Shown here: piece after piece, positions 40,928 to 47,774 of the stretch
Position numbering within the stretch: the first letter of the stretch is position 1
Layout: each line of letters opens with the position of its first letter
From: CAYTUI01 sp964441335
GTDB lineage: Bacteria; Patescibacteriota; Patescibacteriia; UBA1558; 2-01-FULL-52-15
DNA length: 47,774 nucleotides
Direction: 5' to 3'
NCBI GenBank assembly: GCA_964441335.1
Contig: CAYTUI010000004.1
Coordinates: forward strand, 1 to 47,774
Translations under genes and position numbers: made by a program
The notes under the pieces: model-generated
Databases searched by the model: none
What the model saw: only the letters and a program-made list of their open reading frames with translations
What the model was told of the DNA's origin: nothing

Positions 40928-41535
40928 TACGTTGATTTTCTCATGTAAACTTCATAGGAGTGCTGATCTTCAACAAAGCCTAAACTATCCTTATATACGT
41001 GACGCCTGATTAACTTGATTTCAGTAAAACCATGGGGACTGTATTTGGTTAAATATTCCCGTTCAATAGCGACGGCAGTCTTAATTTCTTTTGGATCAAA
41101 TTTGCCGGTACCAGGATTAAAGGGGGTCAGATGAGTTACCTCATTCCCTGACCGTTGCCAACCTTCAGATTCAAGTTGCCGACGAACATCTATATCTGGA
41201 TTCTCATTATTCAAATTGGGTTCGCTATTTTCTAGTCTTTTTGTGGCGATTTCATCGCGCTCTTTTCTCCTGCTCTCAACATCCTGCTCTATTTGCTCCA
41301 ATATTTCCAGAGCTGTTGCTTTATGATCTAAACAATAAAAGTTGCCTTCAATAAACCAGCCCTTATTATGAAATTTAAAATCATTGCTGGACATACAATT
41401 TTCGCATTGCATCGGTTCTCCTTCTGGCAGTTCAGCCTCTTTAATTTGATAGCTTCTCGCTTGTAATCGCTTTTCTAAATTGTTGGCTGCATCCTGAATA
41501 TCAGGTGTAGATTCACTTGGCATATTTTTTTCCAT
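40927..41535 (-). CDS. hypothetical protein with zinc-binding cysteines
   Basis: 202 aa. Residues 43-71 contain CENC and, later, YCLDHK, a CxxC plus CxxH arrangement that could bind zinc (MQCENCMSSNDFKFHNKGW, FIEGNFYCLDHK). A charged coiled-coil-like segment (ILEQIEQDVESRRKERDEIA) follows, then a beta-rich C-terminus (HGFTEIKLIRRHVYKDSLGF). Function unknown. It overlaps the preceding gene by 23 bases (11 if ATG 41523 is used), and its stop overlaps the ASCH start. Confidence 0.7.
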   Translation of the reverse strand: MEKNMPSESTPDIQDAANNLEKRLQARSYQIKEAELPEGEPMQCENCMSSNDFKFHNKGWFIEGNFYCLDHKATALEILEQIEQDVESRRKERDEIATKRLENSEPNLNNENPDIDVRRQLESEGWQRSGNEVTHLTPFNPGTGKFDPKEIKTAVAIEREYLTKYSPHGFTEIKLIRRHVYKDSLGFVEDQHSYEVYMRKST

Positions 41536-41770
41536 CGTTTTTACTATATTTTATCGTCATTTTTTCCAGTGTTTTTAATAGAGGTTTACGCCAGTCAGCT
41601 TCCAATTGCGTGCGGATAAGTTTCAGCATTTTCTTTTCGTCGGGTGATAATTTCTGTTTCTCAAGTTTATAAATTTTATCCAGGATTAGGTAATCCCGTT
41701 TCTCTCCCAGAACATAGCGTTTTTTATCAGTTGGCTTAACTTTTCCCATGGCATTTATTAAACTTTTCAT
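41513..41770 (-). CDS. hypothetical basic helical protein (85 aa)
   Basis: ATG 41770 overlaps the stop of the M23 gene (ATGA), pointing to coupled translation; ATG 41749 (MGKVKPTDKK) is the alternative. The sequence is lysine-rich and mostly helical (EKRDYLILDKIYKLEKQKLS). The first codons are encoded by DNA resembling the end of secA: the N-terminus KSLINAMG matches RSLRNAMG, the same frame over the secA SEC-C motif at 43107-43137. Function unknown. Confidence 0.6.
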   Translation of the reverse strand: MKSLINAMGKVKPTDKKRYVLGEKRDYLILDKIYKLEKQKLSPDEKKMLKLIRTQLEADWRKPLLKTLEKMTIKYSKNDGKKYAK

Positions 41771-42219
41771 TCCCACACGATCTCTAATGTCTCATAATCT
41801 TCATTAGTTTTTCCATTCTTACCAACCATAAAGTGAAGATGAGGACCTAGATGGGCTAACCAACCAGTTGCCCCCGTGTACCCAATAATTTGTCCCTTTT
41901 TAACCTTATCCCCAATCTTAACCAGCGTTCCATTCTTCTTTAGGTGCTCATATTCAGAATATTCACCATGGTCATGCTGGATTTCGATAAAGTTTCCCAA
42001 CTCTTCCAGTTGTCTGTCCTCCCCACCAATCTTGGAATTTGATTTGAGATCCACAACAGTTCCGTCTCCTGCGGCTCTTATTTCAAATCCTTCTGCGCAG
42101 ATAAAATCTATGGAATTTTTCAGATTGCCGACATGCGCTGGCGACTCCTCGTATGAGATTTTGACCTCATCGAAAATATCTATAGGATAAGCATACTTGT
42201 TTTTTGTCCTATTTGCCAT
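41767..42219 (-). CDS. M23 family metallopeptidase domain protein
   Basis: 150 aa, with no signal peptide or membrane segment. The LytM-type core has AHVGNLKNSIDFICAEGFEI, AAGDGTVVDL, FIEIQHDHGEYSEYEHL, VKKGQIIGYTGATGWLAHLG and the metal-site PHLHFMV. The usual HxxxD of the first motif reads KNSID, so one zinc ligand may come from the earlier His or be missing. Active members cut peptidoglycan cross-links, but without an export signal this one may act otherwise or be released on lysis. It heads a run of small overlapping genes. Confidence 0.85.
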   Translation of the reverse strand: MANRTKNKYAYPIDIFDEVKISYEESPAHVGNLKNSIDFICAEGFEIRAAGDGTVVDLKSNSKIGGEDRQLEELGNFIEIQHDHGEYSEYEHLKKNGTLVKIGDKVKKGQIIGYTGATGWLAHLGPHLHFMVGKNGKTNEDYETLEIVWE

Positions 42220-42254
42220 GATACTTCCTGATCTTTAATGACTTACGGCAGTGA

Positions 42255-42581
42255 TCAAATCTCTTCCAATGGATATATATCCATTGCGATTTCTTCGTAA
42301 GGGTGTACTTTCTTTATGGCCGCAACAACATCTTTAGCAAGATTGCGATCGCATACGAATTCTATTCGTTCTTCCTGAACCGATTCCAGCTTTCCAACCT
42401 CGCCGATTGCTGGATGTGCGCCATTCTCTGGTTTGAACCTGCCAACACCCTTTGAAGAAAAACTACAGTAAGTATAGTTTCCAATCCTCCCTGCACCAGC
42501 TTCCCCAATCGCTTCCCGGACTATATCCGTGTGTGATTCCGGCACAAATATCACAATTTTTACATTTTTGGATTGGTTCAT
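42255..42581 (-). CDS. NIF3/YqfO-associated CutA-like domain protein
   Basis: 108 aa. VKIVIFVPESHTDIVREAIG, EAGAGRIGNYTYCSFSSKGV, HPAIGEVGKLESVQEERIEF and VHPYEEIAMDIYPLEEI match the CutA-like domain inserted in Bacillus YqfO-type NIF3 proteins; here it stands alone. Standalone copies are widespread. A regulatory or metal-related role has been proposed for relatives, but the function is not established. Confidence 0.88.
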   Translation of the reverse strand: MNQSKNVKIVIFVPESHTDIVREAIGEAGAGRIGNYTYCSFSSKGVGRFKPENGAHPAIGEVGKLESVQEERIEFVCDRNLAKDVVAAIKKVHPYEEIAMDIYPLEEI

Positions 42582-42624
42582 ATCTTTATTTCATTAATTC
42601 TATTCTCCATGACACTTCTTAATT

Positions 42625-43107
42625 TTATTTTTGTGTCCATGAAGATAGTCGCCTTAAAACCTCATCAAACCCTGGAAGTAATTTTAATTTCTTGACTTCT
42701 TGAAGCGTAAGCCATTTATAATTACTTGCCTCCCAATCCAGTTTAACTTTATCTGTTTTTACCTCTACTAATACTGGATGCACAATCCATGTCTTTTTAT
42801 ACTTTGTCTCTTCCTGATCAAAAATTTCACCGAGTTGAATTTTTTTAATTTTGGTCTTGGTTATACCAAGTTCTTCTTTCAACTCGTCTGCAACTTTTTG
42901 ATTCAAACTCCTTCGATCATCAAGAAATCCAGAAACCCCATTCCAATAACTAGGATAAAAATTTAATTCTTTGCTACGTTGGACCACAAGTAATTTATTC
43001 CTATATTTCAGAACACAATTTATCACTGGCGCCCAACGCGCATTGGTATAATCAACCTGCCCTGGTTTAGATTTGAATGTTGATTTTTTCGTACTCCTAC
43101 GCCCCAT
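42625..43107 (-). CDS. Nudix hydrolase, degenerate Nudix box
   Basis: 160 aa from ATG 43107, which overlaps the secA end by 11 bases. The frame reaches 43152, but that part is a second reading of the secA SEC-C codons. The fold is seen in VINCVLKYRNKLLVVQRSKE, YWNGVSGFLDDRRSLNQ and DELKEELGI. In the box GX5EX7REUXEEXGU the first Glu and the Arg are replaced (Arg and Asp), while the last EE remains. WIVHPVLVEVK and WEASNYKWLTLQEVK complete the domain. Activity may be altered. Confidence 0.82.
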   Translation of the reverse strand: MGRRSTKKSTFKSKPGQVDYTNARWAPVINCVLKYRNKLLVVQRSKELNFYPSYWNGVSGFLDDRRSLNQKVADELKEELGITKTKIKKIQLGEIFDQEETKYKKTWIVHPVLVEVKTDKVKLDWEASNYKWLTLQEVKKLKLLPGFDEVLRRLSSWTQK

Positions 43108-45835
43108 GGCATTTCTTAAACTTCTTCCCACTCCCACACCAGCATAAATCATTCCGACCGATTTTACGGCCCTCCTCGTCAGTGGGTTTAGGCTGAATAA
43201 TTTGTTTCTCTGGTCTTTCTTCGGCGCCGCGGAAGGCTGAAGTTGAGCCTTTTTGTTCTAACATTTGCTTGGGATTCGCCAGTGGCGGCGCTGTCATTTT
43301 ATTGGCGACTGTTACTTTGAATATTGAATAAACAACTTGTTTACGGATACTATCCAGTAAGGCATCAAACAGCTGTTTGGATTCACGTTTGTATTCTACT
43401 AAAGGATCGCGTTGTCCATAACCGCGCAGGCCAATACCGGTTCTTAGCAAAGAAATAGTATCTAGGTGCTCAATCCAGTGCATATCAATGGCGCGCAATA
43501 TCAAACTTTTTTCCAGTTCCACGACCGGATTTTTATCAACAAAAATGTCAGTCAAATTTTGACGAATAAAATATTTCAAGTCCTCATGCTTCTTGGTTGC
43601 CAATTGTACTAAATAATCTGTCAAATCGTCCCGTAATTTTTCAGAGCCCAGATTTTTTTTGGACAACTCTTCAAATTCCTTTTGCTCATCAGAACTAAAA
43701 GGAAAAATGGTCATCATGGTTTCTTTGATCTCCTTGATGTTCCAATTTTTTGAGCTGGAATCATTTGTATGAAAAGACACTGTATTAATTATCTCGGTAG
43801 AAATATCTTCCAAAACTAGTGGACTTAAAGGGCTGTCAGTTTCTTTGCCCTTATTTTGTTCACTCAAAGTCAATATCTGGGTGCGTTTTTCATAAATGAA
43901 CTGGCGTTGTTTATTGATAATGTCATCGTATTCAACCAAATGTTTACGGATATCAAAGTTATGGCCCTCTACTTTCTTTTGAGCGCTTTCAATGGACCGG
44001 CTGATAACTTTATTTTCAATCGGCGTATCTTCATCAAGCCCTAGCCTGCTCATGACAGTTTTCATTCGGTCAGAACCAAAAATGCGCATCAGGTCGTCAT
44101 CCATAGAGACATAGAACTGGCTGGCGCCGGGATCGCCTTGACGTCCGGAACGTCCGCGCAACTGATTATCAATACGTCTGGACTCGTGTCGCTCGGTACC
44201 GATAACGTATAAGCCTCCTAGAGCCTTTATTTCGTCGTATTTCTTCTGGTCAAAGGGAATACCACCCAATTTAATATCAACTCCTCTGCCGGCCATATTT
44301 GTGGCTATAGTAACAGCGGCTTTATTTCCGGCTTGCGCGATAACGGTTGCTTCTTTTTCATGCTGTTTGGCGTTTAGCATATTATATTGCACACCGGCTT
44401 TATCCAGCAGGCCGGCTAGCAATTCATTCTTTTCAATAGAAATTGTTCCGACTAAAACAGGTTGACCTATTTTCTGACAGCGTTTTATTTCTTCTACAAT
44501 AGCCCGATACTTCCCGGTTTCGTTTTTAAATATTTTATCGCCATGATCTTTACGCACCATCGGCATATGCGTTGGAATGGTGGTAACTTCCAAATTATAA
44601 ATTTGAGCCATTTCCTCGGCTTCGGTGGCGGCTGTACCAGTCATACCGGCCAGTTTTTCATAGATTCTAAAATAGTTTTGGAAAGTAATTGTAGCCATGG
44701 TGCGATTTTCGCGCTGAATAGCTACACCTTCTTTTGCTTCAATAGCTTGATGTAATCCTTCTGAATAACGTCTGCCCGGTAAAATACGTCCGGTAAATTC
44801 GTCAACAATTAAAATCTCGCCGTCTTTAACAACGTATTCTTTATCAATAAAAAATAATGTTTTAGCCTTTAACGCCTGTTCAATGTGGTGAACTGTTTCA
44901 ATACCCTCTTGCTCATAAATATTGTCAACGCCCAAAGCCTTTTCCAACTTGGAAATACCGGCATCAGTTAAGGTCGCGGCTTTAAGTTTTTCATCAACGT
45001 TGTAGTCCTCGTTTTCTTTAAGTGTTTCAACTAACTGCGCAAATTTAACATACTTATCAGTAGATTCCACATCAGGCGCTGAAATAATCAGCGGAGTTCT
45101 GGCTTCATCAATCAAAATGCTGTCCACTTCGTCCACGATGGCGTAATTCAATTTTCTCTGCACGCGTTCATTAATATCCTGTACCATATTATCGCGCAGA
45201 TAATCAAAACCAAATTCATTATTGGTGCCGTAAGTTATGTCAGCTAAATAGGCTTCCTTACGTGGCACCGGTCGCAGGAAATCCTTTTCAATAATTATTC
45301 CCTGATCTCTGGTTTCATCTTTTTTCTCTGTGGTATGAGTAGAGTCATAAATAAAGGATTCTTCCGGAACAATAACACCGATTGTCAATCCCAGAAAATC
45401 AAAAATCTGGCCCATCCAAACAGCGTCTCTTTTGGCCAGATAGTCGTTAACTGTTACTAGATGCACTCCTTTGCCGGATAAGGCATTCAAATATAATGGT
45501 AAAACAGAGGTCTGGGTTTTACCTTCACCGGTTCTCATTTCTGCCACCTGTCCGGCATGAAGAACTATGCCGCCGATAATCTGCACATCATAATGACGCT
45601 GATTGAGTGTCCGTTTGGTTGCTTCTCTAGCAACAGCAAAGGCTTCGGGCATAATATCGTCCAGCGATTTTCCAGCGGCTAACTGTTTTTTAAATTCGGC
45701 GGTCTTAGCTTTTAATTGCTCGTCAGCTAACTGGCTGATTTCAGTTTCCAAAGTATTTATAATAGCAACCTCTTGTCGGAGGTTGTTAATATGACGCTCG
45801 TTGGCGTCTCCAAAGATTTTAGTTAATATTGGCAT
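43097..45835 (-). CDS. secA: preprotein translocase ATPase SecA
   Basis: 912 aa. AEMRTGEGKTQTSVLPLYLN is Walker A in nucleotide-binding domain 1; YAIVDEVDSILIDEARTPLI holds Walker B. VLVGTISIEKNELLAGLLDK, ATNMAGRGVDIKLG and ESRRIDNQLRGRSGRQGDPG are domain 2 motifs. The C-terminal SEC-C zinc motif is CWCGSGKKFKKCHG (898-911). A lysine- and Arg-rich insert (about 175-200, KKDETRDQGIIIEKDFLRP) is typical of CPR SecA. It drives proteins through SecYEG; SecDF is encoded at 33036-35673. It follows hpf by 17 bases. Confidence 0.97.
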   Translation of the reverse strand: MPILTKIFGDANERHINNLRQEVAIINTLETEISQLADEQLKAKTAEFKKQLAAGKSLDDIMPEAFAVAREATKRTLNQRHYDVQIIGGIVLHAGQVAEMRTGEGKTQTSVLPLYLNALSGKGVHLVTVNDYLAKRDAVWMGQIFDFLGLTIGVIVPEESFIYDSTHTTEKKDETRDQGIIIEKDFLRPVPRKEAYLADITYGTNNEFGFDYLRDNMVQDINERVQRKLNYAIVDEVDSILIDEARTPLIISAPDVESTDKYVKFAQLVETLKENEDYNVDEKLKAATLTDAGISKLEKALGVDNIYEQEGIETVHHIEQALKAKTLFFIDKEYVVKDGEILIVDEFTGRILPGRRYSEGLHQAIEAKEGVAIQRENRTMATITFQNYFRIYEKLAGMTGTAATEAEEMAQIYNLEVTTIPTHMPMVRKDHGDKIFKNETGKYRAIVEEIKRCQKIGQPVLVGTISIEKNELLAGLLDKAGVQYNMLNAKQHEKEATVIAQAGNKAAVTIATNMAGRGVDIKLGGIPFDQKKYDEIKALGGLYVIGTERHESRRIDNQLRGRSGRQGDPGASQFYVSMDDDLMRIFGSDRMKTVMSRLGLDEDTPIENKVISRSIESAQKKVEGHNFDIRKHLVEYDDIINKQRQFIYEKRTQILTLSEQNKGKETDSPLSPLVLEDISTEIINTVSFHTNDSSSKNWNIKEIKETMMTIFPFSSDEQKEFEELSKKNLGSEKLRDDLTDYLVQLATKKHEDLKYFIRQNLTDIFVDKNPVVELEKSLILRAIDMHWIEHLDTISLLRTGIGLRGYGQRDPLVEYKRESKQLFDALLDSIRKQVVYSIFKVTVANKMTAPPLANPKQMLEQKGSTSAFRGAEERPEKQIIQPKPTDEEGRKIGRNDLCWCGSGKKFKKCHGA

Positions 45836-45852
45836 AATTTAAACTTCACATC

Positions 45853-46185
45853 CTAACCTTTGCCCAGCCGTAACCAGCTTCTCAATTTTCTCTTGCTGAT
45901 TCTCTTTTCCTTAACGTCGCGCAATTGACGAACCAGCTTATTGGCTACCTCATCAATAGCTTCACGCACATCAGGACGCTTTTCTACCACTCTTAAAAAA
46001 TGATTGGGTATATTCAAATTGACCTCTACCCGAAAGACGTCGCCCTTATTGTGATGTGTATCGCGGCTAAGATCAACTCGCAGTGAAATAATCTCTTCGG
46101 CAATCTTATGAACATGAGCGATTTTTTCTTCAAGATATACCTTTAAAGGCTCGGTGACATCAATATTTTTGCTATAAATTTGCAT
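45853..46185 (-). CDS. hpf: ribosome hibernation promoting factor, short form (HPF/RaiA)
   Basis: 110 aa. MQIYSKNIDVTEPLKVYLEE, RVDLSRDTHHNKGDVFRVEV and DVREAIDEVANKLVRQLRDV are the conserved blocks. The fold binds in the 30S channel and silences ribosomes in slow growth. The C-terminal dimerisation domain of long HPF is absent; the protein ends in a basic tail (KRKLRSWLRLGKG). A candidate promoter (TTGCAA 46246-46251, 17 bases, TAATTT 46223-46228) lies about 40 bases upstream, and secA follows in the same direction. Confidence 0.93.
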   Translation of the reverse strand: MQIYSKNIDVTEPLKVYLEEKIAHVHKIAEEIISLRVDLSRDTHHNKGDVFRVEVNLNIPNHFLRVVEKRPDVREAIDEVANKLVRQLRDVKEKRISKRKLRSWLRLGKG

Positions 46186-46317
46186 GGTATTTTACTTAGC
46201 CGCTTTTAGCACGGGTATCTAGAAATTATCACGCTATGTATATTATTGCAAGTCAAGGGATTGGGGTAATTCGTAATTGGAGGAGAAGTGATGAGGTTAT
46301 TGAATTATTTCAGATTG

Positions 46318-46346
46318 TTGACAACACCTCATTTTAATGATAAATA
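46318..46346 (+). promoter_or_regulatory. promoter of the 46391-46767 gene pair
   Basis: TTGACA (46318-46323), 17 bases, TAAATA (46341-46346). An ATGAGGT/ACCTCAT inverted repeat flanks the -35 (about 46291-46332) and could be an operator. Confidence 0.6.
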
Positions 46347-46390
46347 GAGCTGTTCTATATAACCTGTTCATTTTCAATAAGGAGGTGTCG

Positions 46391-46747
46391 GTGTTGCGAT
46401 TCAAGGATATTGAGATAGGGATGTTTCTGTGGTGGGATTTTAAGGGTCCCAAGGCACAGTGGTCATACCCAGTCATGGTGACCGCTGTTGACATTCGAAG
46501 GGGCGGTAGTATCCAGTTCGTTAACCTGGATTGCCTGATGTCAAGCGGACCAAAGAACGCGCAAGGCCAGAGTACTTTGAGTCAGATGCGCTTGACCAGC
46601 CAGGAGGAGGTTGACGCTTACATCCAGAACCGGATTCTGGAGCTGAAGAACGCAAAGGCTGAAGCTTTAGGAATCTTGGCCGATAAAACGGCAGAGCTGA
46701 TTGCCTATGAGATTGGTATCAAAGCCATTTGGAAACGTCTGTCGTAA
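46391..46747 (+). CDS. hypothetical protein, SD-led, GTG or TTG start
   Basis: 118 aa. AAGGAGGT at 46379-46386 precedes GTG 46391 (5 bases after AGGAGG) and TTG 46394 (8 bases); either may start translation. The N-terminal half (RFKDIEIGMFLWWDFKGPKA, then YPVMVTAVDI and IQFVNLDCLM) looks like a small beta-barrel. The C-terminal half is one long helix (EEVDAYIQNRILELKNAKAE). No family recognised. Codon use is GC-richer than in hpf and secA. Confidence 0.68.
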   Translation: MLRFKDIEIGMFLWWDFKGPKAQWSYPVMVTAVDIRRGGSIQFVNLDCLMSSGPKNAQGQSTLSQMRLTSQEEVDAYIQNRILELKNAKAEALGILADKTAELIAYEIGIKAIWKRLS

Positions 46748-46766
46748 GCCAGAAAGGAGGTTCGTG

Positions 46767-47129
46767 TTGAACACTGTAAACAAGTACATTCGATTGACTG
46801 CGCTGGAAATGATCTCGGCGGCTGATTCGATTCCGCACTATGCCGAGGACGAGACTCTGCCGGACATGGCCGCGGTCGATGAATTGGTTGTTCATCAGGA
46901 TCAGATACCACGAGACTTCCGGGTCTATGACCTGGTTTTCCCAAAGGCGATTGAACCCGGTCTGGTCGTAGGTCGTAGCAGGATTTCCGACCCGAGCATC
47001 GCCTGCCTGATTTGGAACGGGAGTTACTGGGAAAAACATCTCTTGTTGGCTGGCCGTTACGGCTTGGGTTTCATGGGGCAGCCACACATCTTCGGACCGC
47101 GTTCCCGTCTGGTACGGTTTGGGGATTGA
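46767..47129 (+). CDS. hypothetical protein, SD-led, TTG or GTG start
   Basis: 120 aa. AGGAGG (46755-46760) lies six bases before TTG 46767 and three before GTG 46764, so TTG is preferred. The preceding gene starts with the same GTGTTG. The sequence runs NTVNKYIRLTALEMISAADS, then an acidic stretch, and a beta-rich C-terminal half with VYDLVFPKAIEPGLVVGRSR, IWNGSYWEKHLLL and LGFMGQPHIFGPRSRLV. No family recognised. It is translated from the same RNA as the 46391 gene. Confidence 0.68.
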   Translation: MNTVNKYIRLTALEMISAADSIPHYAEDETLPDMAAVDELVVHQDQIPRDFRVYDLVFPKAIEPGLVVGRSRISDPSIACLIWNGSYWEKHLLLAGRYGLGFMGQPHIFGPRSRLVRFGD

Positions 47130-47142
47130 GGCATCAAGCATT

Positions 47143-47179
47143 GAGGCCATCACGTTCGCGTGGTGGCCTCATTAAATTT
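47143..47179 (+). terminator. intrinsic terminator of the 46391-46767 genes
   Basis: A 12-bp stem (47143-47154 with 47159-47170, one G-T pair) with a TTCG loop, followed by ATTAAATTT. Confidence 0.8.
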
Positions 47180-47219
47180 AAACAGAAAGCACCCCGTCAA
47201 TTATGGTTGACGGGGTGCT
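47180..47219 (-). terminator. intrinsic terminator of the 47225 gene
   Basis: A perfect 13-bp stem AGCACCCCGTCAA/TTGACGGGGTGCT (47188-47200 with 47207-47219), followed on the minus strand by TTCTGTTT. Confidence 0.88.
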
Positions 47220-47224
47220 CATTG

Positions 47225-47587
47225 TTATGAATGTGGAAGTTCCTCCAAAAACTTCCAAGCGTTGCCTTCGGGATCGGCCCCCCAGTCATCCAATTCGGTG
47301 GCGCTACACAGACCAACAAAATGAATCCTGTCAGGCAGGACGATAAATTCGCCAATACCCAGTGGCTTGCCGCCTCGTTCATGACTTGATATCACCTGCC
47401 AGCGGGTTTCTTCGTCGGCACCAGTGCGTAGAGCCTCAACAGCTCTACTGGTGCTCTCCATAAGTAGCCAGTCCAACTCTGAAACAGAAGAAACATCATT
47501 CAGCGACAGCCGCGCGATAGGTTCTTTCTGACCAGCTTCGTACTTGGCCAGCTCAAAACCCACGACTTGGAATGGTCTTCTACCCAT
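47225..47587 (-). CDS. hypothetical protein, SD-led
   Basis: 120 aa from ATG 47587, six bases after AGGAGG. A basic start (MGRRPFQVVGFELAKYE) leads to an acidic, mostly helical middle (VSELDWLLMESTSRAVEALR) and a beta-type end (GIGEFIVLPDRIHFVGLCSA, then DDWGADPEGNAW). No family recognised. It has its own promoter and terminator and GC-richer codons, like the two convergent genes before it. Confidence 0.68.
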   Translation of the reverse strand: MGRRPFQVVGFELAKYEAGQKEPIARLSLNDVSSVSELDWLLMESTSRAVEALRTGADEETRWQVISSHERGGKPLGIGEFIVLPDRIHFVGLCSATELDDWGADPEGNAWKFLEELPHS

Positions 47588-47669
47588 GTTTAACCTCCTA
47601 GGTTGCAGTTTGCTCTTATTGTGAATCTAAAAGGACAATGGTGAGCCAAGGGTAGCTGTTTTACTTGCA

Positions 47670-47697
47670 ATTGTAAATATCTCGGTAAATAGGTCAA
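47670..47697 (-). promoter_or_regulatory. promoter of the 47225 gene
   Basis: TTGACC (47692-47697), 16 bases, TACAAT (47670-47675) on the minus strand; leader about 75 bases. Beyond it (47698-47774) only a small hairpin TATTGG/CCAATA (47701-47720) is seen. Confidence 0.72.
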
Positions 47698-47774
47698 TTT
47701 TATTGGCGAAATTTCCAATATACGTATTACGGTCAATAGCTTGGAATCAGTTCAGCTGGAGTCTTGTAATCAAT

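Noticed and set aside
6920..47697. Contamination by a second genome as source of the GC-rich genes
   Set aside because: Single genes alternate with core operons at ten places, and promoters overlap shared spacers, which joining of unrelated contigs would not produce.
47698..47774. Start of a further gene at the right edge
   Set aside because: No open frame of useful length with a ribosome site or promoter; only a small hairpin.

Overview
The window looks like a chromosome segment of a small-genome bacterium of the Candidate Phyla Radiation (Patescibacteria, Parcubacteria-like). The grounds are: an AT-rich, gene-dense layout; an alanyl-tRNA synthetase without its C-terminal domain (590 aa); an RNA polymerase alpha subunit without its C-terminal domain; an archaeal-type AMP/thymidine phosphorylase; a sigma-region-4 plus HARE-domain regulator; a conserved pair of TraD/VirD4-like ATPase and membrane protein; a type IV pilin; and a SecD with a built-in parvulin-like domain. 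TGA is used as a stop. The lineage is inferred from these traits, not from a database search. A run of 10 Ns (14494-14503) shows this is a scaffold.

Layout. 1-2800: the start of an unknown gene, then an EcoRI-type adenine methyltransferase followed directly by a DUF262/HNH nuclease (probable restriction-modification pair). 2844-6861: serS, a cyclophilin lipoprotein, rdgB and lysS, read leftward. 7077-8871: two GC-rich plus-strand genes (one a secreted, perhaps barrel-like protein) and a cysteine-rich type IV pilin. 9049-17083: a leftward polysaccharide locus (flippase, five glycosyltransferases, O-antigen-ligase-like polymerase). 17215-17754: two small SD-led genes. 17905-21899: the alpha-operon ribosomal cluster infA-rpmJ-rpsM-rpsK-rpsD-rpoA-rplQ-rplM-rpsI. 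22081-22670: a gene-free stretch with a near-consensus promoter and three terminated, highly structured RNA candidates. 22669-35673: alaS, a membrane protein, mnmA, AMP phosphorylase, the ATPase/membrane pair, the HARE regulator and secDF. 35818-40443: mixed genes including a dehydrogenase, a PlsC-like acyltransferase, HIT, Nudix and DUF559. 40602-46185: a cluster of small genes behind secA, and hpf. 46391-47587: three small SD-led genes.

Two gene styles are interleaved. Core genes are AT-rich, mostly lack a Shine-Dalgarno sequence, are packed with 0-40 base spacing or overlaps, and several start 6-9 bases after a -10 box, so their mRNAs should be leaderless (pilin, flippase, mnmA, secD, DUF559). 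The second style is GC-richer single genes of mostly unknown function (7077, 7397, 17215, 17539, 24667, 35818, 38263, 46391, 46767, 47225). Nearly all of these carry a strong AGGAGG-type site, and most have their own TTGACA-like promoter and a hairpin terminator. They sit at the boundaries of core operons, often with a promoter only 9-23 bases from the divergent core promoter.

Other structure not explained by genes: intergenic short tandem repeats with a different unit at each junction (one such repeat lies inside mnmA), two 100-125 bp inverted-repeat elements, dispersed CGCCC-N3-GGGCG palindromes, a partial copy of the secA 3' end, and an ASCH-domain gene with an apparent one-base frameshift at its start.
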